Assembly (NCBI GenBank): GCA_948852945.1
Contig: CAQPBJ010000017.1
Span: 1 to 34,175 of the forward strand
Direction of reading: 5' to 3'
Length of the DNA: 34,175 nt
From: an uncultured Clostridia bacterium
Lineage (GTDB): Bacteria > Bacillota > Clostridia > TANB77 > CAG-508
The notes under the pieces are model-generated. The model worked only from the letters and a program-made list of their open reading frames with translations. It ran no database searches and was not told the DNA's origin. Positions 23,970-31,306 of this stretch are shown piece after piece (position 1 is the stretch's first letter; every line of letters begins with the position of its first letter). Position numbers and translations under genes: made by a program.

Positions 23970-24341
23970 GCGCAAAGTTATATACAATAAAACCAGGTAT
24001 CTTTTCTTTAGCTATCCCTCTTCTTTCTCTAGTATTTAAAAGATTTTTTATTTAATCACTAAAATTTTATTTTATGTTTTTATCTACTTTTATATTTTGT
24101 TTTCTATATACAAATTTCTTTTCAATTTTTTTATTTTAAATTAAAAAATATTTTAGTTTTATCTACTCTTATTTTCGTCATTTTCTTTTTTACTTTTCAA
24201 AAATGATAAATTACATTCTAACATTTTTTCATATCTTTAAAATCGATTTTCAACTGCCGTACTTTTCCAAAGATTCAATATTATATGTACAAAGCAGCAA
24301 TTATAATATTTCTCAAAACATGCTAAATCAAGCCAAAAATT

Positions 24342-24418
24342 GGACGCGCGAGAATCCGTTTTAAGCCATTTTTATAAAAAATGAATATAGTTACATGTCT
24401 GCAAACATGCTAAAATAG
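24342..24418 (+). repeat. Right prophage direct repeat (candidate attR)
   Basis: The partner of 18671-18746. The pair spaces a unit of about 5.67 kb, a normal inovirus genome length. Divergence between the copies means they are either old or not simple recombination products. Confidence 0.65.
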
Positions 24419-24580
24419 CCCCTTACATGATTTTTAAGAATTTTAAACTTCTATTCATAATTTTTCTAATTAAAATTTGTTTTTTTATTTTTCTATTACA
24501 ATATTTTTTATAAAAAACCTCAAATGCTTTAAAATTGCCCTTAGTATAATTTTAAAGACAACAAACTACATGGATAAAAT

Positions 24581-24614
24581 ATAAAAACACCTTAAAAACG
24601 ATTTTCGCGCGTCG
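24581..24614 (-). repeat. Inverted third copy of the 34-mer
   Basis: The reverse complement matches 18671-18704 at 30 of 34 positions, closer than the direct right copy does. It lies outside the direct repeats, beside the HAD gene. Confidence 0.6.
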
Positions 24615-24651
24615 TTTTCTAAAGGCGTTGATATAAATAGGTTTTATTGAA

Positions 24652-25377
24652 TTACACCAATAAATCTTTAAATTGTTGTAGATTTTCTATATTTATATAA
24701 TCTTTATATTGCTTAGAATTTCTAATATAATCTTCATGATTTCTAGAAACTAAGATAGGTGTTATTCCTAATTTTTTAGCACCAATACAGTTAGATATAT
24801 TATCATCTAAAAACACACATTCTTCTGGCCTTAAATTCAAATTTTCTAACGCAGTAATATACATTATAGGATTAGGTTTTAAAATGCCTAATTCACTTGA
24901 TATAACCATATAATCAAAAAATTTAGTCATATCATTATAATCATATATCATTCTCATAGATGGCCAAGCATCAGATACTAGAGCTATTTTAAAAGACTCT
25001 TTTAATTCTGAAATAATAGGCTTAGAATCCTCATAAAATGCGTATTTTAAAGGATTAGTAGTCAAATCAACTGCTAATTTATGAGCTAAAGTAGGAATAT
25101 CTAAATCAGGATTATATTCAGTCAATATATATGTATAATATTCTTCAAAGCAAGCTATTTCAGCATTTTCATCTAGCACTAACTCATGTTTATCAAGTAC
25201 AAATTGAGCACTTTGAATAATATTTTTAATCTTTTTTAAGTCATCTTTATTAGTTATTCCAAGCATTTCAAGCATGTTCGGTGAAATAAACCAATTGTTC
25301 GCCTGAGTAGGGTAGATGAGTACATATCCCGAATCAATTAATATTCCTTTAATTTTTCCTTTATCTAATTTATCCAT
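24652..25377 (-). CDS. HAD-family hydrolase (subfamily IA type)
   Basis: A haloacid-dehalogenase superfamily phosphatase of about 241 residues. Motif I is GILIDSGYVL, the D-x-G-x-V form found in several HAD-IA groups; motif II is ALVSDAW; the lysine lies in GILKPNPIMY; motif IV is CVFLDDNISNC. A helical cap domain sits between motifs I and II. I choose the ATG at 25377, which follows AAAGGAAA, over an upstream ATG at 25407. Substrate unknown. It follows rho on the same strand, 36-66 bp away, with a hairpin between. Confidence 0.82.
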   Translation of the reverse strand: MDKLDKGKIKGILIDSGYVLIYPTQANNWFISPNMLEMLGITNKDDLKKIKNIIQSAQFVLDKHELVLDENAEIACFEEYYTYILTEYNPDLDIPTLAHKLAVDLTTNPLKYAFYEDSKPIISELKESFKIALVSDAWPSMRMIYDYNDMTKFFDYMVISSELGILKPNPIMYITALENLNLRPEECVFLDDNISNCIGAKKLGITPILVSRNHEDYIRNSKQYKDYINIENLQQFKDLLV

Positions 25378-25391
25378 TTTATTTTCCTTTA

Positions 25392-25419
25392 ATCCTGTAA
25401 TATACACTCATTACAGGAT
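25392..25419 (-). promoter_or_regulatory. Hairpin between rho and the HAD gene
   Basis: A perfect 10-bp inverted repeat, ATCCTGTAAT (25392-25401) and ATTACAGGAT (25410-25419), with an 8-nt loop. It is not followed by a T run and ends a few bases before the HAD gene's ribosome site, so it may influence translation or mRNA processing. Confidence 0.5.
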
Positions 25420-25443
25420 ATCTTATATTTAAAAATATAAACT

Positions 25444-26751
25444 TTATTTTAATATAGAACCAATTTTTTGAATAAACTCATTATTATTCTTGGTATTTGC
25501 AATTAATGACATAACTTTTTCAGCCATATCCATATTATTCATTCTAGACATAGACTTTCTTAGAGTCATAACAGATAGATATTCATCATTAGCTAATAAC
25601 AAGTCTTCTCTTCTAGTACCAGACTTATTTATATCTATAGCAGGGAATATACGTCTTTCTGATAAGTTTCTATCTAAATGAACCTCCATATTACCTGTTC
25701 CTTTAAATTCTTCGAATATAACATCATCCATTCTACTTCCTGTTTCTATTAATGCTGTTGCTAAAATAGTTAAACTTCCTGCATTTTCAGTATTTCTAGC
25801 AGCTCCGAAAAATCTCTTTGGTTTATGTAATGCAGCTGGATCAAAACCTCCTGACAAAGTTCTTCCTGAAGAAGGAATAGTTAAATTATATGCACGTGCT
25901 AATCTTGTAATACTATCTAATAATATAACTACATCTTTCTTTTGCTCTGTTAATCTTTTAGCTCTTTCTAAAACCATTTCTGCAACTTTAATATGATGTT
26001 CTGGTAATTCGTCAAATGTAGAATAAATAACATCCCCATTTATTGATCTTTTCATATCTGTAACTTCTTCTGGTCTTTCATCAATCAAAAGAACTATAAG
26101 TTCTACTTCTGGATTATTTTTAGTAATACTATTAGCAATTTGTTTTAAGATAGTAGTTTTTCCTGCTTTTGGTGGAGCAACTATCATTCCCCTTTGCCCC
26201 TTTCCTATCGGAGAAAGCAAGTCCATTATTCTCATAGTATAATCTGTTGTATTACCTTCCAATTTTAATCTTTCATTAGGATAAATTGGTGTTAAATCAT
26301 CAAATCCTACTCTTCTCATTGCTTTTTCTGGATGTTCACCATTTACTTTTCCAACATAAATTAAAGCTGGAAATTTTTCTCCCTCTTTCGGATTTCGCAT
26401 AACACCTTCAAGTCTATCTCCAGTATCTAAATGAAAACGTCTAATTTGTACAGGTGAAACATATATATCTTTATTAGTTGATAAATAATTATCTCCTCTT
26501 AAAAAGCCATATCCGTCTGGCATTACCTCTAAAATTCCTTCAGCAATTTGGTCATTTTCATTATTAGGTTTATAACTGCCATCTGGCTCTCTTCCCGCTT
26601 GAACCTTTACCTCTTTTACTTCTTCTTTTTCATTTTCTGATTCATTAAGTACTTCAATTAACTCTTGCTTTTTCAATTTTGAAACGTTTTTTATCTCCCT
26701 TTCCTTTGCAATTTCTCGTAATTCTAATAACGATAAATCTTCATAGTTCAT
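25444..26751 (-). CDS. rho: Transcription termination factor Rho
   Basis: A hexameric RNA-dependent ATPase that ends transcription. The 435 residues show the Rho N-terminal helical domain (DLSLLELREIAKEREI), a short charged linker, the cold-shock-like RNA-binding domain (EGILEVMPDGYGFLRG), Walker A PPKAGKTTIL, Walker B VVILLDSITRLARAYN, and the Q- and R-loop blocks ending in MSRMNNMDMAEKVM. The start follows GGGGG. It has a separate transcript from divIC, whose terminator lies upstream. Assignment is certain. Confidence 0.97.
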   Translation of the reverse strand: MNYEDLSLLELREIAKEREIKNVSKLKKQELIEVLNESENEKEEVKEVKVQAGREPDGSYKPNNENDQIAEGILEVMPDGYGFLRGDNYLSTNKDIYVSPVQIRRFHLDTGDRLEGVMRNPKEGEKFPALIYVGKVNGEHPEKAMRRVGFDDLTPIYPNERLKLEGNTTDYTMRIMDLLSPIGKGQRGMIVAPPKAGKTTILKQIANSITKNNPEVELIVLLIDERPEEVTDMKRSINGDVIYSTFDELPEHHIKVAEMVLERAKRLTEQKKDVVILLDSITRLARAYNLTIPSSGRTLSGGFDPAALHKPKRFFGAARNTENAGSLTILATALIETGSRMDDVIFEEFKGTGNMEVHLDRNLSERRIFPAIDINKSGTRREDLLLANDEYLSVMTLRKSMSRMNNMDMAEKVMSLIANTKNNNEFIQKIGSILK

Positions 26752-26882
26752 AAAAAGCCCCCTATATTTTATTTAATTTTAATTTGTATTTGGAATTTTT
26801 TTAAAGAATAAAATTTAAATCAGGTAAAATACCCACTTAATAAAATAAATTATCGAAAATCAAAAATATTTTTATAATATAA

Positions 26883-26924
26883 AAATAAAGTAACTATACT
26901 TATAAAAGAATAGTTACTTTATTT
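26883..26924 (-). terminator. Terminator of the yabP-yabQ-divIC operon
   Basis: A perfect 15-bp stem (AAATAAAGTAACTAT at 26883-26897, ATAGTTACTTTATTT at 26910-26924) overlaps the divIC stop codon. T-rich sequence follows on the minus strand. Confidence 0.85.
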
Positions 26925-27206
26925 AGTTCCAACATCTACATATACACGCTCATTTGGAAGATACATATCAAGCTTTTCACGAGCAACTTCTTCAATATAT
27001 TCTGGTGAATTAATATTGTCTTTTAAAGCTTTTAAAGATTCTTGATATGTTTGTGCATCATCTATTTTTTGTTGATAATATGCTTGTGCTTCTTTATAAT
27101 TATTAAGCTTAGATTGCTGATTAATTAATACTGAAACAACATATATAACAAAAATTATAACTAATACTTTTATATATAAATTTTTAACATTAAATATTTT
27201 TTTCAT
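26919..27206 (-). CDS. divIC: Septum formation initiator (DivIC/FtsB family)
   Basis: A small bitopic division protein that joins the divisome with FtsL and DivIB. It has one membrane helix (about 11-30), a coiled coil of about 35 residues, and the conserved late block EEVAREKLDMYLPNERVYV, which fits the family's AR..L.M..PgE. motif. I use the ATG at 27206 (GGAG upstream), giving 95 residues. It follows yabQ, the conserved order in endospore formers. Confidence 0.88.
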   Translation of the reverse strand: MKKIFNVKNLYIKVLVIIFVIYVVSVLINQQSKLNNYKEAQAYYQQKIDDAQTYQESLKALKDNINSPEYIEEVAREKLDMYLPNERVYVDVGTK

Positions 27207-27274
27207 ATGTAATCTCCAATACATTTGTTAATAATATATACAAATATATACATATATAATATTCTACATATATT

Positions 27275-27727
27275 TTATAAATCCTTCACTTTTTTTATTT
27301 TTTTTACCAGAAAAAAGTCGTTTTTTATTTTTTTAAATAATTTAGTAAAAACTTTTATCATATTATAAAACATTTGAATTAGAAAATTAATAACTTTACA
27401 TATTGGAATTAAAACACTTTTATTAAATAGATTTAAAATTTTTGTTCCTATGTTTATTATATTTTTACTAATAAAAACTATATATAAGCATACCCCAGAA
27501 AACAATCCTATAAACAAATATCCTCTAATATTTCCATCATTTAGAACAAAAATTCCTAACAATAATATTATACCAGAAATTAGCCAAAAAGCAATATCTT
27601 CTAGTATTGTCACGAAATCAGGGGTTTTATATACACATCTCAAAATTCGAAAGAAATCAAAAATAAAACTGATAATAATACCAATTAAGACAAAAGCCAA
27701 AAAAACATTAAATTCATTAGAGATCAT
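27275..27727 (-). CDS. yabQ: Spore cortex biosynthesis protein YabQ
   Basis: A 150-residue polytopic membrane protein: helices at about 8-25, 38-60 and 67-85, then a long basic C-terminal region. YabQ is needed for spore cortex formation and localises to the forespore outer membrane. The sequence is weakly conserved in general, so the call rests on topology and on its exact place between yabP and divIC. Its start overlaps the yabP stop (ATGA). Confidence 0.82.
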   Translation of the reverse strand: MISNEFNVFLAFVLIGIIISFIFDFFRILRCVYKTPDFVTILEDIAFWLISGIILLLGIFVLNDGNIRGYLFIGLFSGVCLYIVFISKNIINIGTKILNLFNKSVLIPICKVINFLIQMFYNMIKVFTKLFKKIKNDFFLVKKIKKVKDL

Positions 27728-28011
27728 TTAAAAATCCTACTTACTAAACTTTGTTTTGGCGCTATGTCTTTATCAGAATATTCAAACATTCTAATTGTCC
27801 CCTCTATAATAACATCACCAGTCTCAACTGAAATTTTATTTACCTTTAAATCTCTTCCTTTTATATTAAGAAGTCCTAATTCTGATTCTAATACTATTAT
27901 TTCGTCATCAAAACTAAGAACATCTTTAATTCCTGTAAGCGTTAATTTCTTTCTGTTTTCTAATATAACATTTTGCATAACATTAACTGTTTGAGAATCA
28001 TCAAATTGCAA
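27724..28011 (-). CDS. yabP: Sporulation protein YabP
   Basis: A 95-residue YabP/YqfC-family protein produced in the mother cell and needed for cortex formation. The family pattern is clear: VILENRKKLTLTGIKDVLSF, then ELGLLNIKGRDLKVNKI and VIIEGTIRMFEYSD. I use a TTG start at 28011 with a GTGGGG-like site 10-11 nt upstream; an internal ATG would leave no ribosome site. With yabQ it shows that this lineage has the sporulation programme. Confidence 0.9.
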   Translation of the reverse strand: MQFDDSQTVNVMQNVILENRKKLTLTGIKDVLSFDDEIIVLESELGLLNIKGRDLKVNKISVETGDVIIEGTIRMFEYSDKDIAPKQSLVSRIFK

Positions 28012-28104
28012 AATAAAAGCACCCCACTTCCCTACCTATCTTTATATAGTATATGATGCTACTACTAAATTTAGAACTAATATAATAGCAAACTCTATCA
28101 ATAG

Positions 28105-28267
28105 CTTAAGAAGTAATACATTATTTAATAAATTGCGCTAGCGACCAAACGAAGATAAACAAAGTTTATCGTAGTGCGAATTTGAGCAATCTACAATATA
28201 AAAACGGAGTTTTTTATTCGGAGATTGCGAAGAGCAAAATTTATTAAATAATGTATTACTTCTTAAG
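28105..28267 (-). repeat. Foldback structured repeat, copy 2
   Basis: A 163-bp element with perfect 30-bp terminal inverted arms (28105-28134 and 28238-28267) around a 103-bp core that is the reverse complement of the core at 8766-8916. Two core blocks, 70 and 22 bp, are identical between copies. The 20-bp block between them differs but keeps a 7-bp hairpin, here GATAAAC-ttt-GTTTATC on the minus strand. The arms are unrelated in sequence to those of copy 1 yet pair fully. Confidence 0.87.
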
Positions 28268-28275
28268 ATTATAAA

Positions 28276-28303
28276 AGAGTATCTATTTAATCTTAGATAC
28301 TCT
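28276..28303 (-). terminator. Terminator of aspartokinase
   Basis: AGAGTATCT (28276-28284) and AGATACTCT (28295-28303) form a perfect 9-bp stem, followed on the minus strand by TTTTAT. Confidence 0.8.
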
Positions 28304-28314
28304 CACTTCATATA

Positions 28315-29523
28315 CTATTTAAAAAATTTATTGTGAATTGCTTTAACAGCATTATCAGCCTCATCTTGATTAACAAGAACTGTAACTTTAATTTCAGAAG
28401 TACTAATCAAATGCATATTAATATTTTGCTCATAAAGAGCTTCAAACATTTTAGCAGCTATACCAGTTCTATTAGTCATACCAATACCAACAATAGAAAC
28501 CTTTGATAAATTATCAAAACAAATAATCTCTCTAGCTGATATATATTCTAAATTACTTTCTAATAATTCTACAGCCTCTGGAACATCAGCAGTCTTAATT
28601 GTAAAAGACAAATTTTTATTTATACTTTCACCAAAAGATTGAACAATAGTATCTACATTTATTTTATGTTCTGCTAATAAATTAAATACTTTATATGTTT
28701 TTCCAATTTTATTTTCTAGTCCCATAACGGTAACTCTAGAAATATTATCATCTTTAGCTATTCCAGAAATCTCCATATTTTCTAAAAACTTGCTATTTTC
28801 AACTATTGTTCCTTCTGATTCTTCTTTTGCTGTATCTTTAACAACAATAGGAATATCAAATTTTTTACCTATTTCAACACATCTATTGTGTAAAACTTTA
28901 GCTCCTAAACTTGATAACTCTAGCATTTCATCATATGAAATCATATCAAGTTTTTTTACATCTTCAACTATTCTAGGATCAGTAGTAAATACCCCATCTA
29001 CATCTGTATAAATATCACATTTATCAGCATGTAAACTTGCTGCAATTGCAACAGCAGTAGTATCTGAGCCTCCTCTTCCTAAAGTAGTTATTTCTCCATT
29101 TTCATTAATACCTTGAAAACCTGCAATAATAACAATATAGCCTTTATCAAATAAGTCTAAAATTGTTTCAGCTTTAATAGATTTAATTTTAGCATTTCCA
29201 AAATTTCCATCTGTAATTATTGGAATTTGCCAACCAGCAAGTGAAATAGCTTTATATCCCATTTCACTCAGCATTATAGCTAGTTTAGAAATGGTAATTT
29301 GTTCACCTGTAGAAACAAGAACGTCATGTTCCCTTTTATTTGGGCTTACTGTAATTTCTTTTTCTTCTGTTATTAACCTATCTGTTGTTTTTCCTTGAGC
29401 CGAAACTATGACTGCTACATCGTTTTTCTTCTCAAACTCCTTTATAATATGATTGCAAACTTTTTTTAATTTTTCTGTAGTTGCGACAGAACTTCCTCCA
29501 AATTTTTGTACTATTATGCCCAT
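28315..29523 (-). CDS. lysC: Aspartokinase
   Basis: Phosphorylates aspartate, the first step to lysine, threonine, methionine and diaminopimelate. The 402-residue protein has the N-terminal kinase signature VQKFGGSSV, the nucleotide-binding GRGGSDTTAVAIAASL and DVDGVFTTDPR. Two C-terminal ACT domains (about 262-402) sense end products. It is monofunctional, with no homoserine dehydrogenase part. It is flanked by terminators, so it forms a single-gene unit. No lysine riboswitch or T-box fits the short leader. Which end product controls it is unknown, so the symbol is nominal. Confidence 0.93.
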   Translation of the reverse strand: MGIIVQKFGGSSVATTEKLKKVCNHIIKEFEKKNDVAVIVSAQGKTTDRLITEEKEITVSPNKREHDVLVSTGEQITISKLAIMLSEMGYKAISLAGWQIPIITDGNFGNAKIKSIKAETILDLFDKGYIVIIAGFQGINENGEITTLGRGGSDTTAVAIAASLHADKCDIYTDVDGVFTTDPRIVEDVKKLDMISYDEMLELSSLGAKVLHNRCVEIGKKFDIPIVVKDTAKEESEGTIVENSKFLENMEISGIAKDDNISRVTVMGLENKIGKTYKVFNLLAEHKINVDTIVQSFGESINKNLSFTIKTADVPEAVELLESNLEYISAREIICFDNLSKVSIVGIGMTNRTGIAAKMFEALYEQNINMHLISTSEIKVTVLVNQDEADNAVKAIHNKFFK

Positions 29524-29610
29524 AACCTTGGCACCTTCTTATAAGATACTTCCTGAGCAAAATTTAAATTTAAATATTGCTACTAATAATCTAATATATT
29601 ATATAAAAAA

Positions 29611-29635
29611 ATAACATATTACGTGAATATGTTAT
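29611..29635 (-). terminator. Terminator upstream of aspartokinase
   Basis: ATAACATATT (29611-29620) and AATATGTTAT (29626-29635) pair perfectly around 5 nt. On the minus strand a long T tract follows. It ends the transcript of the two 66-residue proteins. Confidence 0.8.
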
Positions 29636-29668
29636 CATTTTTATATACTTTTTTCAACATTTACTTTT

Positions 29669-29869
29669 TTATTTATGATTTAATTTATATTCTTCATACT
29701 CTTCTTGTAATTTTTTCATTTCTTCTTTAGTTATTGAAATTGAATCTTCTGTTGCTTTAAAATTAGCTTTTGCAACAGAATATTCTTTTCCTATTATTAC
29801 AAACGTAATTATAAGTATAATATTCACTATTATACTTACTGCAAATATTACTTTTTGTATCTTACTCAT
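29669..29869 (-). CDS. Small membrane-anchored coiled-coil protein 1
   Basis: 66 residues from the ATG at 29869 (GGAG upstream; a frame opening at 29890 is unlikely). A short basic start and one long membrane helix (about 6-27) are followed by a coiled-coil tail rich in glutamate and lysine, ending HK. It is a paralogue of the gene just upstream, which is also exactly 66 residues. Function unknown. Confidence 0.65.
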   Translation of the reverse strand: MSKIQKVIFAVSIIVNIILIITFVIIGKEYSVAKANFKATEDSISITKEEMKKLQEEYEEYKLNHK

Positions 29870-29894
29870 ACCAAACTCCATTTCATACAATAAT

Positions 29895-30095
29895 TTATTT
29901 ATGCTCGTCCTTATAATTATTAAATTCTACTAATATATCAGACATTTCATCACCTAATTTTTTTAAAGTTTCTTTATTTTTATTAAATCTTTCTTTAGAC
30001 ATATAATAATCATATCCTATTATAATAAAAGCAATTATCAAAACAATATTTATTACTAAACTTATAGTAAGTATTATTTTGTTCACCTTATTCAT
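29895..30095 (-). CDS. Small membrane-anchored coiled-coil protein 2
   Basis: 66 residues with the same plan as its neighbour: MNKVNKIILTISLVINIVLI start, one membrane helix, tyrosine-containing junction, coiled-coil tail ending DEHK. It has a strong site (AAAGGAG). The shared VIN(I)xLIIxFxIIG core shows tandem duplication. Function unknown. Confidence 0.65.
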   Translation of the reverse strand: MNKVNKIILTISLVINIVLIIAFIIIGYDYYMSKERFNKNKETLKKLGDEMSDILVEFNNYKDEHK

Positions 30096-30134
30096 TTAAT
30101 TTCTCCTTTCAATAATAGATATTTATTTTTTCCC

Positions 30135-30154
30135 CAGATGTTTACAAACATCTG
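30135..30154. promoter_or_regulatory. Perfect palindrome between genes
   Basis: CAGATGTTT and AAACATCTG flank AC at the centre. No T run follows on either strand, so it is more operator-like than terminator-like. It lies between the secreted-protein gene and the small membrane-protein genes. Confidence 0.45.
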
Positions 30155-30222
30155 AGGCAGAACACAAAAAGATTGACATTATTAGTTACTAACTACAATA
30201 CCTGATACCTTTCTTGTTGCTA

Positions 30223-30873
30223 TTACAAACTCCAAGTCCAGCATTTTAATACCATATTACGCTGACGATTCCCACCTCCATGAAAAAAAGCGTCATAGCT
30301 CACAGTTATTTGCTTTAACGTCCAACCATTATCAAAAGACACTGATGGATTTGGAGTAGAATGCCCATTATAAACATTGTATCTTGGCGAAGTATAGTTA
30401 TTTGTGCTTAGGGACATTATTGCAACATCATCACTACTCGTAGAAGATATATCAAACGAAAAATATGTCTTTCCATTTGTTTTTCCTCCATTCGGAGCTG
30501 AAAATTTACCAGATATTGTATCGCCCAAAGCACCCGTAACTGTTGTCTCTCCTTCAAGCAAAAGTGGCATAATTCCATCATTGATAGCTTTCTGAAACAT
30601 TTCAAAATCTTCTACAGATAGCGAACTTAAAAACGCTTCAAATTCAACGTCCTTATAATTATCCAATACACTTTGTGGAAGTGCCGTTACAAAGTTTTCA
30701 ACATCATCCTCTGTAACATATACTGGATTTATCGCTATCATAGAATTAGTTTCGTTCATCGTATTATCTGATGTGTCAAAATCCGTTGTCATTGCTAATG
30801 CTGAAATATTCAAGCTTGTACACATCAAAATAGCCATTGTGCTTATCATAATCCGTTTTATTATATTTTTCAT
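30223..30873 (-). CDS. Secreted protein of unknown function, foreign composition
   Basis: A 216-residue exported protein: a basic start, a hydrophobic core and a likely signal peptidase site after NISALAM form a signal peptide of about 28 residues. A helical region (about 52-105) follows, then a beta-rich C-terminal domain with tryptophan- and glycine-rich ends (FFHGGGNRQR, MVLKCWTWSL). There is only one cysteine after the signal region and no lipobox or anchor, so it is probably released. Base composition is higher in GC than the neighbours. I do not recognise a family. A TTGACA lies upstream near 30946-30951 but its -10 is weak. Confidence 0.72.
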   Translation of the reverse strand: MKNIIKRIMISTMAILMCTSLNISALAMTTDFDTSDNTMNETNSMIAINPVYVTEDDVENFVTALPQSVLDNYKDVEFEAFLSSLSVEDFEMFQKAINDGIMPLLLEGETTVTGALGDTISGKFSAPNGGKTNGKTYFSFDISSTSSDDVAIMSLSTNNYTSPRYNVYNGHSTPNPSVSFDNGWTLKQITVSYDAFFHGGGNRQRNMVLKCWTWSL

Positions 30874-31080
30874 TAAAATGTACCTCTTTCTTAAATACGC
30901 ATCAATCTTTCTGCATTCTGTGCATTAACAATTAAAGTACCTTTTGTCAATGCTATTGCGTTATAAAAGCTTAACGCATTTAAATAATATCACTAGTATC
31001 ACAATCTGCCAATAATTGTAAATTAACTTTATTGTATTAAATTACAATTAATTAAACTTTTAATCATACTAAACATAACA

Positions 31081-31110
31081 AAAAACTGGTAGATAAAATT
31101 ACCAGTTTTT
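31081..31110. terminator. Terminator of the four-cysteine protein gene
   Basis: AAAAACTGGTA (31081-31091) and TACCAGTTTTT (31100-31110) form a perfect 11-bp stem, A/T-flanked on both sides and so active in both directions. Confidence 0.8.
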
Positions 31111-31120
31111 TATTATTAAA

Positions 31121-31240
31121 TTATTTCCATTCTCCACAAGAGTCAGATCCTTTTGTTGTTGAATATCCTTTTTTCTTGCATTTTCCCCATCCGTCTCCGT
31201 CTGAGCTCCAGTTATCACAGTTATCACAATATTTTCCCAT
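31121..31240 (-). CDS. 39-residue four-cysteine protein
   Basis: MGKYCDNCDNW begins the protein and SCGEWK ends it. Cysteines are C5, C8, C21 and C35, with tryptophans at 11, 18 and 38. The CxxC plus two later cysteines, and the CxxW end, suggest a tiny zinc-binding protein. Small Cx2C...C...CxxW proteins are common in Firmicutes and their phages, usually uncharacterised. An excellent AAAGGAGG site, a perfect promoter just upstream and a terminator just downstream show a real, independent gene. Confidence 0.75.
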   Translation of the reverse strand: MGKYCDNCDNWSSDGDGWGKCKKKGYSTTKGSDSCGEWK

Positions 31241-31274
31241 ATTTGCGACCTCCTTTAATTTTTACTACATTTAA

Positions 31275-31303
31275 ATTATATCAAATTATGTTAATTTCGT
31301 CAA
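31275..31303 (-). promoter_or_regulatory. Sigma-A promoter of the four-cysteine protein gene
   Basis: On the minus strand: TTGACG (31303-31298), 17-bp spacer and TATAAT (31280-31275). The -35 begins 3 bp after the stop codon of the upstream kinase gene. Confidence 0.8.
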
Positions 31304-31306
31304 ATT

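Larger units (their letters stand above)
18671..24418 (+). mobile_element. Integrated filamentous phage (inovirus-like prophage)
   Basis: A block of about 5.7 kb is bounded by imperfect direct repeats (18671-18746 and 24342-24418). In order it carries a hairpin-rich region, a gV-sized protein, a small membrane protein, a major-coat-like protein, a terminator, a pIII-like adhesin, a pVI-like protein, a Zot/pI ATPase, two small genes, a Rep_trans-type initiator and a small gene. This is the order and size of filamentous phages. There is no secretin and no integrase. The coding strand is T-rich, whereas host genes are A-rich on theirs, as expected for DNA packaged as one strand. Exact borders are uncertain because the repeats are degenerate. 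Confidence 0.85.
23898..24651. other. Non-coding right end of prophage and flank
   Basis: About 750 bp with no convincing gene on either strand. It is extremely AT-rich with long T runs. It holds a 21-nt repeat (23949-23969), the right direct repeat (24342-24418), degenerate copies of a CAAAcatGCTaAAATaGCC-type motif (near 24314, 24402 and 24520) and an inverted copy of the 34-mer (24581-24614). Confidence 0.6.

Noticed and set aside
28012..28100. Sigma-E promoter for yabP
   Set aside because: A CATATACT-like -10 is present, as expected for a mother-cell gene, but I could not pair it with a convincing -35.
29524..29610. Lysine riboswitch or T-box before aspartokinase
   Set aside because: The leader is under 90 nt after the upstream terminator and lacks the required conserved boxes and stems.
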